From contig CAJXDY010000007.1 in the NCBI GenBank assembly GCA_913052135.1, forward strand, positions 6,549 through 70,548: DNA of 64,000 nt, read 5' to 3'. Under the pieces are notes generated by a model. That model was not told where the DNA came from, searched no databases, and saw nothing but the letters and a program-made list of their open reading frames with translations. Made by a program: the position numbers and the translations under genes. Below are positions 40,201-48,843 of the stretch, piece after piece; the stretch's first letter is position 1, and the number at the start of each line of letters is the position of its first letter. The stretch is from UBA8106 sp913052135. GTDB taxonomy: Bacteria; Acidobacteriota; Vicinamibacteria; Vicinamibacterales; UBA823.

Positions 40201-41847
40201 CTAAGGTGCGTTGAGTGCTTCAAGGCGAGATTCGTAGTATCTGGCCGTAGCGACGTCATCGATTCCGTGATAGTAATCGGCGAGGTTCTGGTAGGCCGGC
40301 ACAAAGTAGGGATTAAGTTCGAGCGTGCTTTTCCAGTAGGGCACCGCGTCAGCTATGCGGCCAACCAGTTTATTGTACAAACCGAGATTGAAATGGGCCT
40401 CGGCGTTTTCAGGGTTGACCCGCAGTTCTTCCAAGAATCGTGCTTTCGCCGACGCTGAGTCCCCTTTCGCCATCAAGACGATACCGAGGTTGTTATTGGC
40501 TTTCGGTGTTTCAGGATCGAGTGAGAGTGCTCGACGATAATGGAGTTCTGCCTGACCTGGACGGCCGCGTTCTTCTTCCATCTGCCCAAGATTGACGAGC
40601 GCAATTGGCGCGTACGGGCTGTCGTTGGTGGCGCTTGCCCAGTATGTAAATCGATCGGTAAAGACTGCTGAATGTCGGACAGTCTGGACGGTGAACAGAG
40701 CCAATAAGATTACGGCCACGACGTGCTGACGGCGTGCCGTGTGTTCAGCGATCTTGATCTGGGAGAGGCCAATGCACAGGCCGAGCAGGGGGACGTAGGC
40801 GCGATGTTCGTAGATTGGCATTTCGTCGACCAGTAAGGTCGGCAGTAAAAAGAGGAGGAACCATCCCCAGACAAACACCTGTCGACGTGGTGTCAGCACG
40901 CGACCAAATATGGTTGCACAGATACCAAGGGCCAACACCCCTAGCATAAGTCCAGTGACGTCCAACGATGGCATGATGCTGAGACGAATGGGTGCAACAA
41001 CTTTACCGGTATGGACTAAGAGGTCTGGAATATTCACGAACAGCGTCTGGCTTAAGGACCGGATCGTTGTGACTTCAAACACGTCACCGCCCGAGAGGGC
41101 CTGCTGTCGCAGACCGTACCAGCCAAGCAGAATTACCCCATAACCCATGAGCAAGCTGCGGTGCCGGAGATAAAAACTGGATTGCCCGACCCACAACCAG
41201 GCGAATAGGACGAATAGTGGGAGCATCATGATCGCGGATTCTTTCGTGAACAGCGCCAGGGCGAATGCGATAAGGTGACCCAACAGAGCAGTCGTGGCAT
41301 GAGTTCGACTGAACCGGATCAAACTGAGCATGGATATGAGCACCCACACTGCGAGGAGGAGATCGTTGCGTCCAACGATCCAACAAACAGCTTGAACGTT
41401 TACGGGGTGGACAGCGAACAACAGCGCACACGCCCCGGCCACTCGTCGATCTGCCTGCATCGCGATCAGCAGACTGTAAAGCAGGAACACAACCAGTGTA
41501 TGCATGGCCACATTGGTCACGTGATACACCGTGGCTTCACCACTGCCGAGTTGAGTGTCCAGGATCAATGAAGAAATAACTAAGGGTCGATAGTAAGTCT
41601 TTTGGTCATTAAGTTCGCCGTCGACTTCGAAATAGCTGCGCGTGAAGGTGTCTGGAATATTCCCTAACTGGCTGATAAATAAGCGGTTCTTGAGAATGAG
41701 ATCCGCGTCGTCTGCCTGCACGTAATCATACTGGACACTCTGGCCGTAGACCAGCAGCGGTACAAGCACAACGAATAGTAAGAGGCCGCGACCAGTGGAC
41801 GTTGGTTGGTCTCTGCCACGCACCCGCTTTCGATTGTTCACGCTCAC
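40201..41847 (-). CDS. TMTC-like membrane protein with C-terminal TPR repeats
   Basis: 548 residues. About ten transmembrane helices (residues about 20-400) contain short loops such as YDYVQADDADLIL and FTKESAIMMLP, which resemble GT-C glycosyltransferase/TMTC O-mannosyltransferase proteins. They are followed by tetratricopeptide repeats (about 410-530): APIALVNLGQMEEERGRPGQAELHYRRAL, KANNNLGIVLMAKGDSASAKARF and AHFNLGLYNKLVGRIADAVPYW. The paired acidic residues in the first loop (DD) are typical of GT-C catalytic loops. Glycosyl transfer to envelope proteins is possible but unproven. Convergent with the CRTAC1 gene. Confidence 0.8.
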   Translation of the reverse strand: MSVNNRKRVRGRDQPTSTGRGLLLFVVLVPLLVYGQSVQYDYVQADDADLILKNRLFISQLGNIPDTFTRSYFEVDGELNDQKTYYRPLVISSLILDTQLGSGEATVYHVTNVAMHTLVVFLLYSLLIAMQADRRVAGACALLFAVHPVNVQAVCWIVGRNDLLLAVWVLISMLSLIRFSRTHATTALLGHLIAFALALFTKESAIMMLPLFVLFAWLWVGQSSFYLRHRSLLMGYGVILLGWYGLRQQALSGGDVFEVTTIRSLSQTLFVNIPDLLVHTGKVVAPIRLSIMPSLDVTGLMLGVLALGICATIFGRVLTPRRQVFVWGWFLLFLLPTLLVDEMPIYEHRAYVPLLGLCIGLSQIKIAEHTARRQHVVAVILLALFTVQTVRHSAVFTDRFTYWASATNDSPYAPIALVNLGQMEEERGRPGQAELHYRRALSLDPETPKANNNLGIVLMAKGDSASAKARFLEELRVNPENAEAHFNLGLYNKLVGRIADAVPYWKSTLELNPYFVPAYQNLADYYHGIDDVATARYYESRLEALNAP

Positions 41848-41930
41848 ACTGCCGTGATTCTAGCGTAATACCTGTCAGTTGGCACTTACTCAACAGTGCA
41901 CAAGGAGTGTGCTACCGAAAAATGTGGCTT

Positions 41931-42788
41931 TCAATATGGTGAAGCACTTGGCTGGTCACGGGGCTTATCCATGGGCCATATACTGAAGCCAACTAGACTT
42001 GAATTCACCTTGAACTCCGCAACTACTGTTCGCCCGCCACCGTCCGTCAGCCACTCGAACAGATGTTTTGTTAGTTCTCGCGATTCTTGATGCGGGTCTT
42101 CGGTGTTCATGATGACTGCATACGTGTTCAAGAGGCGCGGTCCTCCTTGAAAAACGGGCTGCAGATCTAGAGCATCTTGTGCGCGTGCAAACGTCGAATC
42201 GTCCGTTAGCATATAGGCTTCTATCTCGCTTGCCATACGCAGACTTCGACCCTGGCCCTGTCCCGTAATAACTAGTTGATCTGCAGATGGAGTCACACCG
42301 GCTAGCGTGAACAATTGCTGCTCGCGGGTGTGAGTGCCGGATTCGTCACCTCGTGAAACAAAACGGGCTCCGTGCTCAACGATTTGCTGCATTGCGGTTT
42401 CAATGGACGGCGCAGACAGGACGTTTGCTGGATCGTCGAGCGGTCCAACAAGTAAAAATTGGTTGTACATTAGTTTCTTGTATGACCACTCAGGGTGCTT
42501 CGCGAGAAAGCTTGCTTCCATGGTTGGCGCATGACTAATCACTAGGTCGGCTTGTTCACGATCCAACATCTGCAGTGCCAGGCCACTACCTACGAGATGG
42601 CCATTGATCCGCGCACCAGATACCTTCTCAAAGGCGGGTAACAGTACATCAAGTAGGCCACTATTGCTGACACTTGTGCTGGTAGCAAGAATGACAAGCT
42701 GTGTCTCACTCTGTGTCGCGCAAGCTGCACCAGTGACTACGAGTCCACACACTAACGAATAGACAAAGTGCTGTTTGAGCCTCTTCAC
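41931..42788 (-). CDS. TupA-like tungstate/molybdate-binding protein, orphan
   Basis: 285 residues from GTG at 42788 (AGGA upstream), 14 bases behind the sufT gene. The N-terminus (VYSLVCGLVVTGAACATQ) suggests a lipoprotein, Cys23. TupA/periplasmic oxyanion-binding features are ILATSTSVSNSGLLDVLLPAFEK, DLVISHAPTMEASF, MYNQFLLVGPLDDPANV, FVSRGDESGTHTREQQ, TGQGQGRSLRMASEIEAYMLTDDSTF and LLNTYAVIMN. In TupABC systems this protein delivers tungstate to a TupB permease and TupC ATPase, neither of which is nearby. It appears to be the last gene of the suf operon. Confidence 0.82.
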   Translation of the reverse strand: MKRLKQHFVYSLVCGLVVTGAACATQSETQLVILATSTSVSNSGLLDVLLPAFEKVSGARINGHLVGSGLALQMLDREQADLVISHAPTMEASFLAKHPEWSYKKLMYNQFLLVGPLDDPANVLSAPSIETAMQQIVEHGARFVSRGDESGTHTREQQLFTLAGVTPSADQLVITGQGQGRSLRMASEIEAYMLTDDSTFARAQDALDLQPVFQGGPRLLNTYAVIMNTEDPHQESRELTKHLFEWLTDGGGRTVVAEFKVNSSLVGFSIWPMDKPRDQPSASPY

Positions 42789-42802
42789 GTTTCCTGCGGT
42801 TC

Positions 42803-43264
42803 TTAGAGAAGTCCGAGTTGGAGCTTGGCAGCGTCCGACATCTTTGTTTGATCCCAAGGTGGTTCCCAAACCACTTCAACTGTGGCATCAGTGACATCAG
42901 TCACTTCCTTCACCGCGGTTGTGACTTGCTCGGGTAAGATTTGAGCCGCCGGACAATTCGGTGCTGTGAGGGTCATCTGCACCTTGACTACCGCATCAGC
43001 GTTGATCCGGATGTCGTAAATCAAACCAAGTTCATAGATATTGACGGGAATTTCGGGATCGTACACTTTCGAGATAGCTTCAATGATGCGCGGCTTTAAC
43101 TTGAGGGTCATTAAAGGATCGTCACTGGACGTTGGAGATGGCTCCGGTGATGGTAGATCCTGAGTTGATGCCGCGGCCACGGCATCGGAATTCACCGCTG
43201 TTTCTGGCGTATCAGGTTGTTCCGCATTGAGCATCGAATCCGAATTGAGATTTAAGATCCCCAT
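42803..43264 (-). CDS. sufT: SufT/DUF59 (MIP18-type) Fe-S assembly factor
   Basis: 153 residues. A disordered Pro/Ser-rich N-terminus (1-50) precedes a DUF59 domain: ISKVYDPEIPVNIYELGLIYDIR and MTLTAPNCPAAQILPE, with the conserved Cys. It ends in VVWEPPWDQTKMSDAAKLQLGLL, the SufT hallmark. SufT helps Fe-S cluster maturation under iron limitation in the cytoplasm. AGGAG lies about ten bases before the ATG. It sits 19 bases behind sufU. Confidence 0.9.
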   Translation of the reverse strand: MGILNLNSDSMLNAEQPDTPETAVNSDAVAAASTQDLPSPEPSPTSSDDPLMTLKLKPRIIEAISKVYDPEIPVNIYELGLIYDIRINADAVVKVQMTLTAPNCPAAQILPEQVTTAVKEVTDVTDATVEVVWEPPWDQTKMSDAAKLQLGLL

Positions 43265-43283
43265 CGTTTATGTACTCCTGTCG

Positions 43284-43739
43284 TTATTCAGTCGTTGCAA
43301 CCTTGTGTTCGGGCCTGAAAGCGGATCTCAAAGTATGCCACGCTAGCACAGCACATTTCACACGTGCCGGGTATTCTCGTACACCGGCAAACACAGACAG
43401 TTTGCCGAGTTGGTCCGTATTTGGCAACGTGTCACTGTCGGCTGTTACCATACCTTGAAATCTTTCAAAGAGCGTCTCGACCTCTTTTAGGGACTTTCCT
43501 TTGATGCTTTCAGTCATCAACGAGGCTGACGCTTTCGAAATAGCACATCCGGAACCATCGAATCGCACGTCGCGAATCACTTCGCCGTCGAATTGTAAAT
43601 AAAGCGTCAGTTTATCGCCACACAGTGGGTTGTACCCTTCAGCAGTGCGATCGGCCTCCTCCAGAACACCGAAATTTCTCGGCCGCTTATTGTGATCGAG
43701 GATGACTTCTTGGTACAGGTCGCGCAGATCTAGGTTCAC
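43284..43739 (-). CDS. sufU: SufU sulfur-transfer/scaffold protein
   Basis: 151 residues, normal for SufU. It takes the persulfide from SufS. The zinc/sulfur Cys residues are in YNPLCGD (Cys40), GSGCAISKAS (Cys66) and VKCAVLAWHTL (near residue 129). The insertion between the second and third Cys marks SufU rather than IscU. Its start overlaps the sufS stop by four bases. SufS is then expected to be of the SufU-dependent type. Confidence 0.94.
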   Translation of the reverse strand: MNLDLRDLYQEVILDHNKRPRNFGVLEEADRTAEGYNPLCGDKLTLYLQFDGEVIRDVRFDGSGCAISKASASLMTESIKGKSLKEVETLFERFQGMVTADSDTLPNTDQLGKLSVFAGVREYPARVKCAVLAWHTLRSAFRPEHKVATTE

Positions 43740-44986
43740 GCAAACACCCCACGTGCTTTTTCGAGCGCCTTAACGAGTGCATCTATCTCATACCGCGTGT
43801 TATACATCGCAATCGACGCACGTGCTGTCGCTACAACACTAAAACGATCCATAACCGGCTGCGTGCAATGGTGACCAGTACGAATTGCAACGCCTTCTTG
43901 ATCCACGATGGTCCCGATGTCATGAGGGTGGACGCCCTCGAGCACAAAAGACAGGATACTCGCTTTCTCGCGCGCTGTGCCAATCATGCGGAGGCCTTTA
44001 ATACTCGTTAATGCCTCAGTTCCGTAAGCGAGTAATTCTCTCTCGTGTGCAGCGATTACGTCAAAACCAACGCTGTTGACATATTCGATTGCGGCCCCTA
44101 AACCAATCGCGCCAGCGATGTGAGGTGTGCCCGCCTCGAATTTGTGCGGTAATTCGCTGTAGGTAGTCTTTGCAAAGGTAACTGAATTGATCATGTCGCC
44201 ACCACCTTGGTAGGGCGGCATGGTATCTAAGAGTTCACTCTTGCCGTACAGAACTCCGATTCCAGTCGGGCCATATATTTTATGACCGGTTAACACAAAG
44301 AAGTCACAATCCAGCGCTTGCACGTCAATAGGCATGTGGTACGCCGACTGAGCACCATCGACCAGTACTGGAATGTCTTGTTGATGTGCCAGGTCGATAA
44401 TCTTCTTGACCGGATTGATAGTTCCGAGCGAATTCGAAAGATGGACAATCGACACCAATTTCGTGCGGGGGCCAAGTAACGCTTCAAACTCGTCCAGTTG
44501 AAGTTCACCGGTGTCGTCGATTGGCGCGACGCGAAGGCAAGCGCCTGTCTGTTCGCAGAGCAGTTGCCATGGCACGATGTTAGAGTGATGCTCCATAGTC
44601 GTGATGACGATTTCATCTCCGGGTTTTGCGTGCTGACGCCCGTAGGTTTGGGCAATGAGATTAATACCTTCAGTCGCATTACGGGTGAAGATAATCTCGC
44701 TCGATGATCGTGCGTTTAAAAAACGTTGCACCACTGTTCGAGCCGTGTCATGCGATTTTGTTGAATACTCGCTCAAGTAGTGGACGCCTCGGTGAATGTT
44801 GGCATTCTCTGTGCTGTAGTAACGATTTAGGACATCAATGACAGGCTGAGGCTTTTGTGTGGTAGCGGCGTTGTCGAGATAGACTAATTGCTGTCCATGC
44901 ACTTCCCGCTCCAAGATCGGAAAATCAGCGCGGACACGTTCAACGTCAAATGCTGATGTCGCAGACGCACTCTTACGAGGATTCAC
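43736..44986 (-). CDS. sufS: Cysteine desulfurase SufS
   Basis: 416 residues. This PLP enzyme converts cysteine to alanine and enzyme-bound persulfide for Fe-S assembly. Motifs are YLDNAATTQKPQPV, NIHRGVHYLSEYST, TTMEHHSNIVPWQ, DGAQSAYH, VLTGHKIYGPTGIGVLYG (PLP Lys in TGHK) and RTGHHCTQPVMDRF with the catalytic Cys. Group II (SufS) sequence. It overlaps both sufD and sufU by four bases. Confidence 0.96.
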   Translation of the reverse strand: MNPRKSASATSAFDVERVRADFPILEREVHGQQLVYLDNAATTQKPQPVIDVLNRYYSTENANIHRGVHYLSEYSTKSHDTARTVVQRFLNARSSSEIIFTRNATEGINLIAQTYGRQHAKPGDEIVITTMEHHSNIVPWQLLCEQTGACLRVAPIDDTGELQLDEFEALLGPRTKLVSIVHLSNSLGTINPVKKIIDLAHQQDIPVLVDGAQSAYHMPIDVQALDCDFFVLTGHKIYGPTGIGVLYGKSELLDTMPPYQGGGDMINSVTFAKTTYSELPHKFEAGTPHIAGAIGLGAAIEYVNSVGFDVIAAHERELLAYGTEALTSIKGLRMIGTAREKASILSFVLEGVHPHDIGTIVDQEGVAIRTGHHCTQPVMDRFSVVATARASIAMYNTRYEIDALVKALEKARGVFA

Positions 44987-46317
44987 GCTCTTGCCTCCAA
45001 GACTGCCATGGGCAATTGTTTCAGTAAGGCGGTCTCCAAATAAGCGCGAAGAGAGTCGAGCGAAATTCGGCTGAGAACATCGTTGGCAAAAGCATGAATC
45101 AAGACGCGGCGGGCCTGGGCTTCGTCGAGGCCTCGTGCGCGAAGATAGAACAGTGCGTCGTCATCCAGCTGCCCAACGGTCGCGCCGTGTGTGCACTTGA
45201 CGTCATCTGCGAAGATTTCTAATTCTGGTTTTGTATTAATTTGCGCATCCTCGGAGAGGAGCAGCGCCTGATTTGTCTGCTTGGCATCAGTTTTTTGGGC
45301 ATCAATTCGAACGATAATCTTGCCGTTAAAAACCGACCGTCCGTGGCCGTTTAGTACTCCCTTGTAAAGTTCATGACTGTTACAGTGTGGCACGGCGTGG
45401 TCTATAATCGTGTGACTATCGACGAGTTGGTCGCTGTTAGCCAGATAAAGCCCGTTTAACGTGCATTCGGCGCCTTCCCCTCTTAGGAGCGCGCCAATGT
45501 CATTTCTAACAAGCCTCCCACCCAGCGTCACGGAAGTGGACCTAGTCGTGCTATCTCGTCCAAGTCGCAGGTTGGAGCTGGCAACATGATAAGCAGCCAG
45601 ATTTTCTGACAGCACCTTATAGTGCTCCAAGGTACTACCTGGACCGATATCAAGTTCAGTGACAGCGTTGGTGAAGTGCGGAGAGTCGTTTACGCTGACG
45701 TATTCCTCAATCACCGTCGACCGACTATTTTCACCAAGTACAACGAGCACACGCGGGTAGGTTGCCGCAGCTTTGCTCGGAGCGGTCGATATAAAGAGTA
45801 AGTGAATCGGCTCGTTCAAGGTCGTGTTGTTTGGTACCGACACAAAGGCGCCATCCTGCCACAGGGCCGTGTTCAGTGCCGGGAAGGCACGATCGCGGTA
45901 TGAGGTGAGCTGGGCCAGATGTGGTTCCACCTGCACCGATTTTTTAGTTAGTGCATGACTTAGATTTTCCACGGTGACACCAGTCTGTGTTGCCCCATCG
46001 GTGTTCGATAGCGCTGGTGCAAACCGACCATTCACAAAAATCAGTCGTGGGCCTGAGAGAGTCGAGAAGGAGAATGCCTCAAATTGTGCTGCGCCGACTG
46101 TAGCTTCCTCAGCAAGTTTGAATTGGGATTTGGCAATTCGCTCCACATTGGTGAATCGCCAGTCTTCTAATCGAGTCGTTGGAAACCCCAACTGACTAAA
46201 GTGCGTCATTGCCTCTTGACGCATCTGCCGTATGCCCGCTGGTGCTTCCCGAGTGCTCTGCAGCGACTCGAACTGAGCGAGATACGTATCTAGATTGACG
46301 GACGGTTCTGTTGACAC
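44983..46317 (-). CDS. sufD: Fe-S cluster assembly protein SufD
   Basis: 444 residues, a beta-helix subunit of the SufBC2D scaffold in the cytoplasm. Typical SufD sequence: FPTTRLEDWRFTNV near the N-terminus, LRLGRDSTTRSTSVTLGGRLVRND, DSHTIIDHAVPHCNSHELYKGVL, KTDAKQTNQALLLSEDAQINTKPELEIFADDVKCTHGATVGQLDDDALFYLRARG in pieces along the core. A conserved His in THGATVGQ matches the SufB-SufD interface. Five bases separate it from sufC. Confidence 0.95.
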   Translation of the reverse strand: MSTEPSVNLDTYLAQFESLQSTREAPAGIRQMRQEAMTHFSQLGFPTTRLEDWRFTNVERIAKSQFKLAEEATVGAAQFEAFSFSTLSGPRLIFVNGRFAPALSNTDGATQTGVTVENLSHALTKKSVQVEPHLAQLTSYRDRAFPALNTALWQDGAFVSVPNNTTLNEPIHLLFISTAPSKAAATYPRVLVVLGENSRSTVIEEYVSVNDSPHFTNAVTELDIGPGSTLEHYKVLSENLAAYHVASSNLRLGRDSTTRSTSVTLGGRLVRNDIGALLRGEGAECTLNGLYLANSDQLVDSHTIIDHAVPHCNSHELYKGVLNGHGRSVFNGKIIVRIDAQKTDAKQTNQALLLSEDAQINTKPELEIFADDVKCTHGATVGQLDDDALFYLRARGLDEAQARRVLIHAFANDVLSRISLDSLRAYLETALLKQLPMAVLEARA

Positions 46318-46322
46318 GTGCC

Positions 46323-47084
46323 CTATGCTCCTATTTCCGCCGTCTCATTTTCGATCCAACCATAGCCCTTTTCTTCTAACTCAAGTGCCAGTTCTTTTTT
46401 ACCAGATTTCACAATGCGGCCACCCGAGAGTACGTGCACATAGTCTGGAATGATGTAGTTAAGAAGTCGCTGGTAGTGTGTTACGAGAACAATCGATCGA
46501 GAGGGATCACGCAGCGCATTAACTCCTTCCGCTACAATCTTGAGTGCGTCAATATCAAGCCCAGAATCAGTTTCGTCCAGCAATGCCAATGTGGGCTCTA
46601 GCACCGCCATTTGGAAGATCTCGTTCCGCTTTTTCTCACCACCGGAAAAACCTTCATTGACCGGTCGATTTAGTAAAGACGAGTCTATCGCAAGCAACTC
46701 AAGTTTTTTTTGCGCTAGTTCCATAAATTCGATGGCGTCAAGTTCAGATTCTCCACGATGTTTTCTAATCGCATTCAAGGCTGCCTTTATTAGATACGCA
46801 TTGTTCACGCCAGAGATTTCAACAGGATACTGAAAAGCTAAGAAGATACCTTCACGTGCTCGTTCTTCTGGTTCCAGGTCTAGAAGATCCTTACCTTGGT
46901 AGCGCACTTTTCCGGCCGTTACTTGATAATCTGGTTTCCCCGCCAACACGCCGGCAAGCGTACTCTTTCCCGAACCGTTGGGACCCATAATGGCGTGGAC
47001 TTCGCCAGCACCAACTTGCAGGTCGATACCTTTTAGAATCTCTTTGTCGCCTACGCTGACCCGTAGACCGTTAATCTCCAACAT
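46323..47084 (-). CDS. sufC: Fe-S assembly ATPase SufC
   Basis: 253 residues, an ABC-type ATPase that powers the SufB-SufD scaffold. Walker A GPNGSGKSTL, Q-loop FLAFQYPVEI, signature GFSGGEKKRNEI, Walker B ALLDETDSGLD and switch His in VTHYQRLLNYI are all present. It lies behind sufB with a 125-base gap that includes an 18-base dyad, then runs directly into sufD. Confidence 0.97.
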   Translation of the reverse strand: MLEINGLRVSVGDKEILKGIDLQVGAGEVHAIMGPNGSGKSTLAGVLAGKPDYQVTAGKVRYQGKDLLDLEPEERAREGIFLAFQYPVEISGVNNAYLIKAALNAIRKHRGESELDAIEFMELAQKKLELLAIDSSLLNRPVNEGFSGGEKKRNEIFQMAVLEPTLALLDETDSGLDIDALKIVAEGVNALRDPSRSIVLVTHYQRLLNYIIPDYVHVLSGGRIVKSGKKELALELEEKGYGWIENETAEIGA

Positions 47085-47112
47085 CGTATTTCCCTTCGTT
47101 CTTTGTCGTTAC

Positions 47113-47130
47113 CTGATCACGAGTGATCAG
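47113..47130 (-). other. Stem-loop/dyad between sufB and sufC
   Basis: CTGATCAC-GA-GTGATCAG is a perfect 8-base dyad. As RNA it would form a 7-base-pair stem with a CTCG loop on the minus strand, 28 bases before the sufC start. No T-run follows, so termination is unlikely. mRNA processing between sufB and the rest of the operon, or an internal operator, is possible. Confidence 0.45.
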
Positions 47131-47209
47131 AACTTACAGAAAAGTTTTAGAGTAAGCGGCGCTTCGTGTTGGTTCTGCACCGATATGTCAATGAGTTGTG
47201 GGATGGCTA

Positions 47210-48655
47210 CTAACCAACACTACCTTCCAGAGTCACACCCAGCAATTTCTGTGCCTCGACGGCGAATTCCATAGGGAGTTCCCGAAAGACTTCCTTGCAG
47301 AATCCGTTGACAATCATGTTTACTGCGTCCTCTGTCGAAAGGCCACGCTGGCGGCAATAAAAGATCTGATCTTCCCCAACCTTCGAAGTAGAGGCCTCAT
47401 GTTCTACCTGCGCGGAAGTATTACGCACTTCGAGGTAAGGAAATGTATGTGCACCGCATTGATCGCCGATGAGTAACGAGTCGCACTGCGAGTAATTCCG
47501 TGCCTGTTTTGCACCCTTACCAATTCTTACCAACCCTCGATAGGTGTTTTGACCATGTCCAGCTGAAATGCCCTTCGACACGATCGTGCTTCGGGTATTT
47601 CGACCTATATGAATCATTTTTGTGCCTGTGTCGGCCTGTTGCCAATTGTTAGTTACGGCGACTGAATAAAATTCCCCAATCGAGTTGTCACCCTGCAAAA
47701 TACAGCCTGGATATTTCCAGGTGATTGCCGAGCCAGTCTCGACTTGAGTCCACGTAATCTTGGAATTTACTCCACGCGCTGCACCGCGCTTGGTCACAAA
47801 ATTGAAAATTCCACCCTTGCCGTCTTTGTCGCCGGGATACCAATTTTGCACTGTCGAATACTTGACTGTAGCGTCGTCTAGCGCGACGAGCTCCACGACA
47901 GCAGCATGCAGTTGATTTTCGTCGCGCATCGGGGCTGTGCAACCTTCCAGATAGCTGACGGAGGCCCCTTCCTCAGCTACGATTAATGTGCGTTCGAATT
48001 GCCCCGTCGAAGCTGCATTGATCCGAAAGTAGGTCGATAGCTCCATCGGACAGCGAACACCCTTTGGAATGTATGCAAAAGATCCGTCGCTGAATACGGC
48101 CGAATTCAGCGTCGCGAAAAAATTGTCTGAATAGGGGACAACAGAGCCCAAATAGGTTCGGACAAGATCGGGATGCTCACGAACAGCTTCTGAAAATGAG
48201 CAGAAAATGATACCCATTTCGCCAAGCTTTTCGCGAAAAGTTGTAGCGACCGAAACGCTATCGAACACTGCATCAACCGCGACACCAGAAAGCATTTTCT
48301 GTTCTTCGAGTGGAATTCCGAGCTTTTCAAAGGTGCTTCGAATTTCTGGGTCTACCTCGTCCATGCTTTTCAGTGTCGGTTTCTTTTTTGGTGCCGAATA
48401 GTAACTAATGGCTTGGTAATCGATTTTGCTATAGGTGACATTTGGCCACTCCGGTTCTACCATTGTCGTCCACAGCCGATATGCCTTGAGCCGCCAGTCG
48501 AGTAGCCATTCCGGCTCACCTTTTTTGTGCGAGATCAGTCTAACGACATCCTCGTTGAGTCCTTTGGGAATAGTGTCGGAGTCGACATCAGTCACGAAAC
48601 CATACTTGTAATCTTGGTTCGTAATTTTTTCGATGGTTCGCGTTGCTGTAGTCAT
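47210..48655 (-). CDS. sufB: Fe-S cluster assembly protein SufB
   Basis: 481 residues, the normal length for SufB, the main scaffold subunit. Characteristic stretches are YKYGFVTDVDSDTIPKGL, SEAVREHPDLVRTYLGSVVP, FAYIPKGVRCPMELSTYFRIN, TIVSKGISAGHGQNTYRGLVRIG, ARNYSQCDSLLIGDQCGAHTFPYLE and TSKVGEDQIFYCRQRGLSTEDAVNMIVNGF; the Cys in the SQCDSLLIGDQCGAHT region correspond to cluster-building Cys. First gene of the operon sufB-C-D-S-U-T. A dyad lies about 92 bases upstream. No SufR or IscR gene is adjacent. Confidence 0.97.
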   Translation of the reverse strand: MTTATRTIEKITNQDYKYGFVTDVDSDTIPKGLNEDVVRLISHKKGEPEWLLDWRLKAYRLWTTMVEPEWPNVTYSKIDYQAISYYSAPKKKPTLKSMDEVDPEIRSTFEKLGIPLEEQKMLSGVAVDAVFDSVSVATTFREKLGEMGIIFCSFSEAVREHPDLVRTYLGSVVPYSDNFFATLNSAVFSDGSFAYIPKGVRCPMELSTYFRINAASTGQFERTLIVAEEGASVSYLEGCTAPMRDENQLHAAVVELVALDDATVKYSTVQNWYPGDKDGKGGIFNFVTKRGAARGVNSKITWTQVETGSAITWKYPGCILQGDNSIGEFYSVAVTNNWQQADTGTKMIHIGRNTRSTIVSKGISAGHGQNTYRGLVRIGKGAKQARNYSQCDSLLIGDQCGAHTFPYLEVRNTSAQVEHEASTSKVGEDQIFYCRQRGLSTEDAVNMIVNGFCKEVFRELPMEFAVEAQKLLGVTLEGSVG

Positions 48656-48746
48656 GGCCTGCCTCGGTATCCTGCCTTTAGAGACTTAATCCAGAGATTT
48701 GGAGTTTTTTGCTCAAAATCTTTGAAATATTAAGAATTCCTAATCC

Positions 48747-48761
48747 CGACCTTATCGGTCG
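48747..48761. promoter_or_regulatory. Inverted repeat upstream of sufB (candidate operator)
   Basis: CGACC-TTATC-GGTCG is a perfect 5-base dyad with a 5-base spacer, in the 188-base gap upstream of sufB. Beside it is the near-palindrome TTAAGAATTCCTAA (48730-48743). An iron- or Fe-S-responsive repressor site (Rrf2-, SufR- or Fur-like) would be expected here, but the sequence does not clearly match a known consensus. Confidence 0.35.
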
Positions 48762-48843
48762 CATATAACTTTATATCATGCTCTCTAAATGGTTTCAAAT
48801 AACTGTTTCCATTGATGATGTGAGTTCAGAACCGTTAAAAAGG

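Noticed and set aside
41848..42090. A 64-codon plus-strand frame at 41896-42090
   Set aside because: It runs antisense into the C-terminus of the TupA-like gene and has no domain. The gap itself holds only a weak five-base-pair hairpin.
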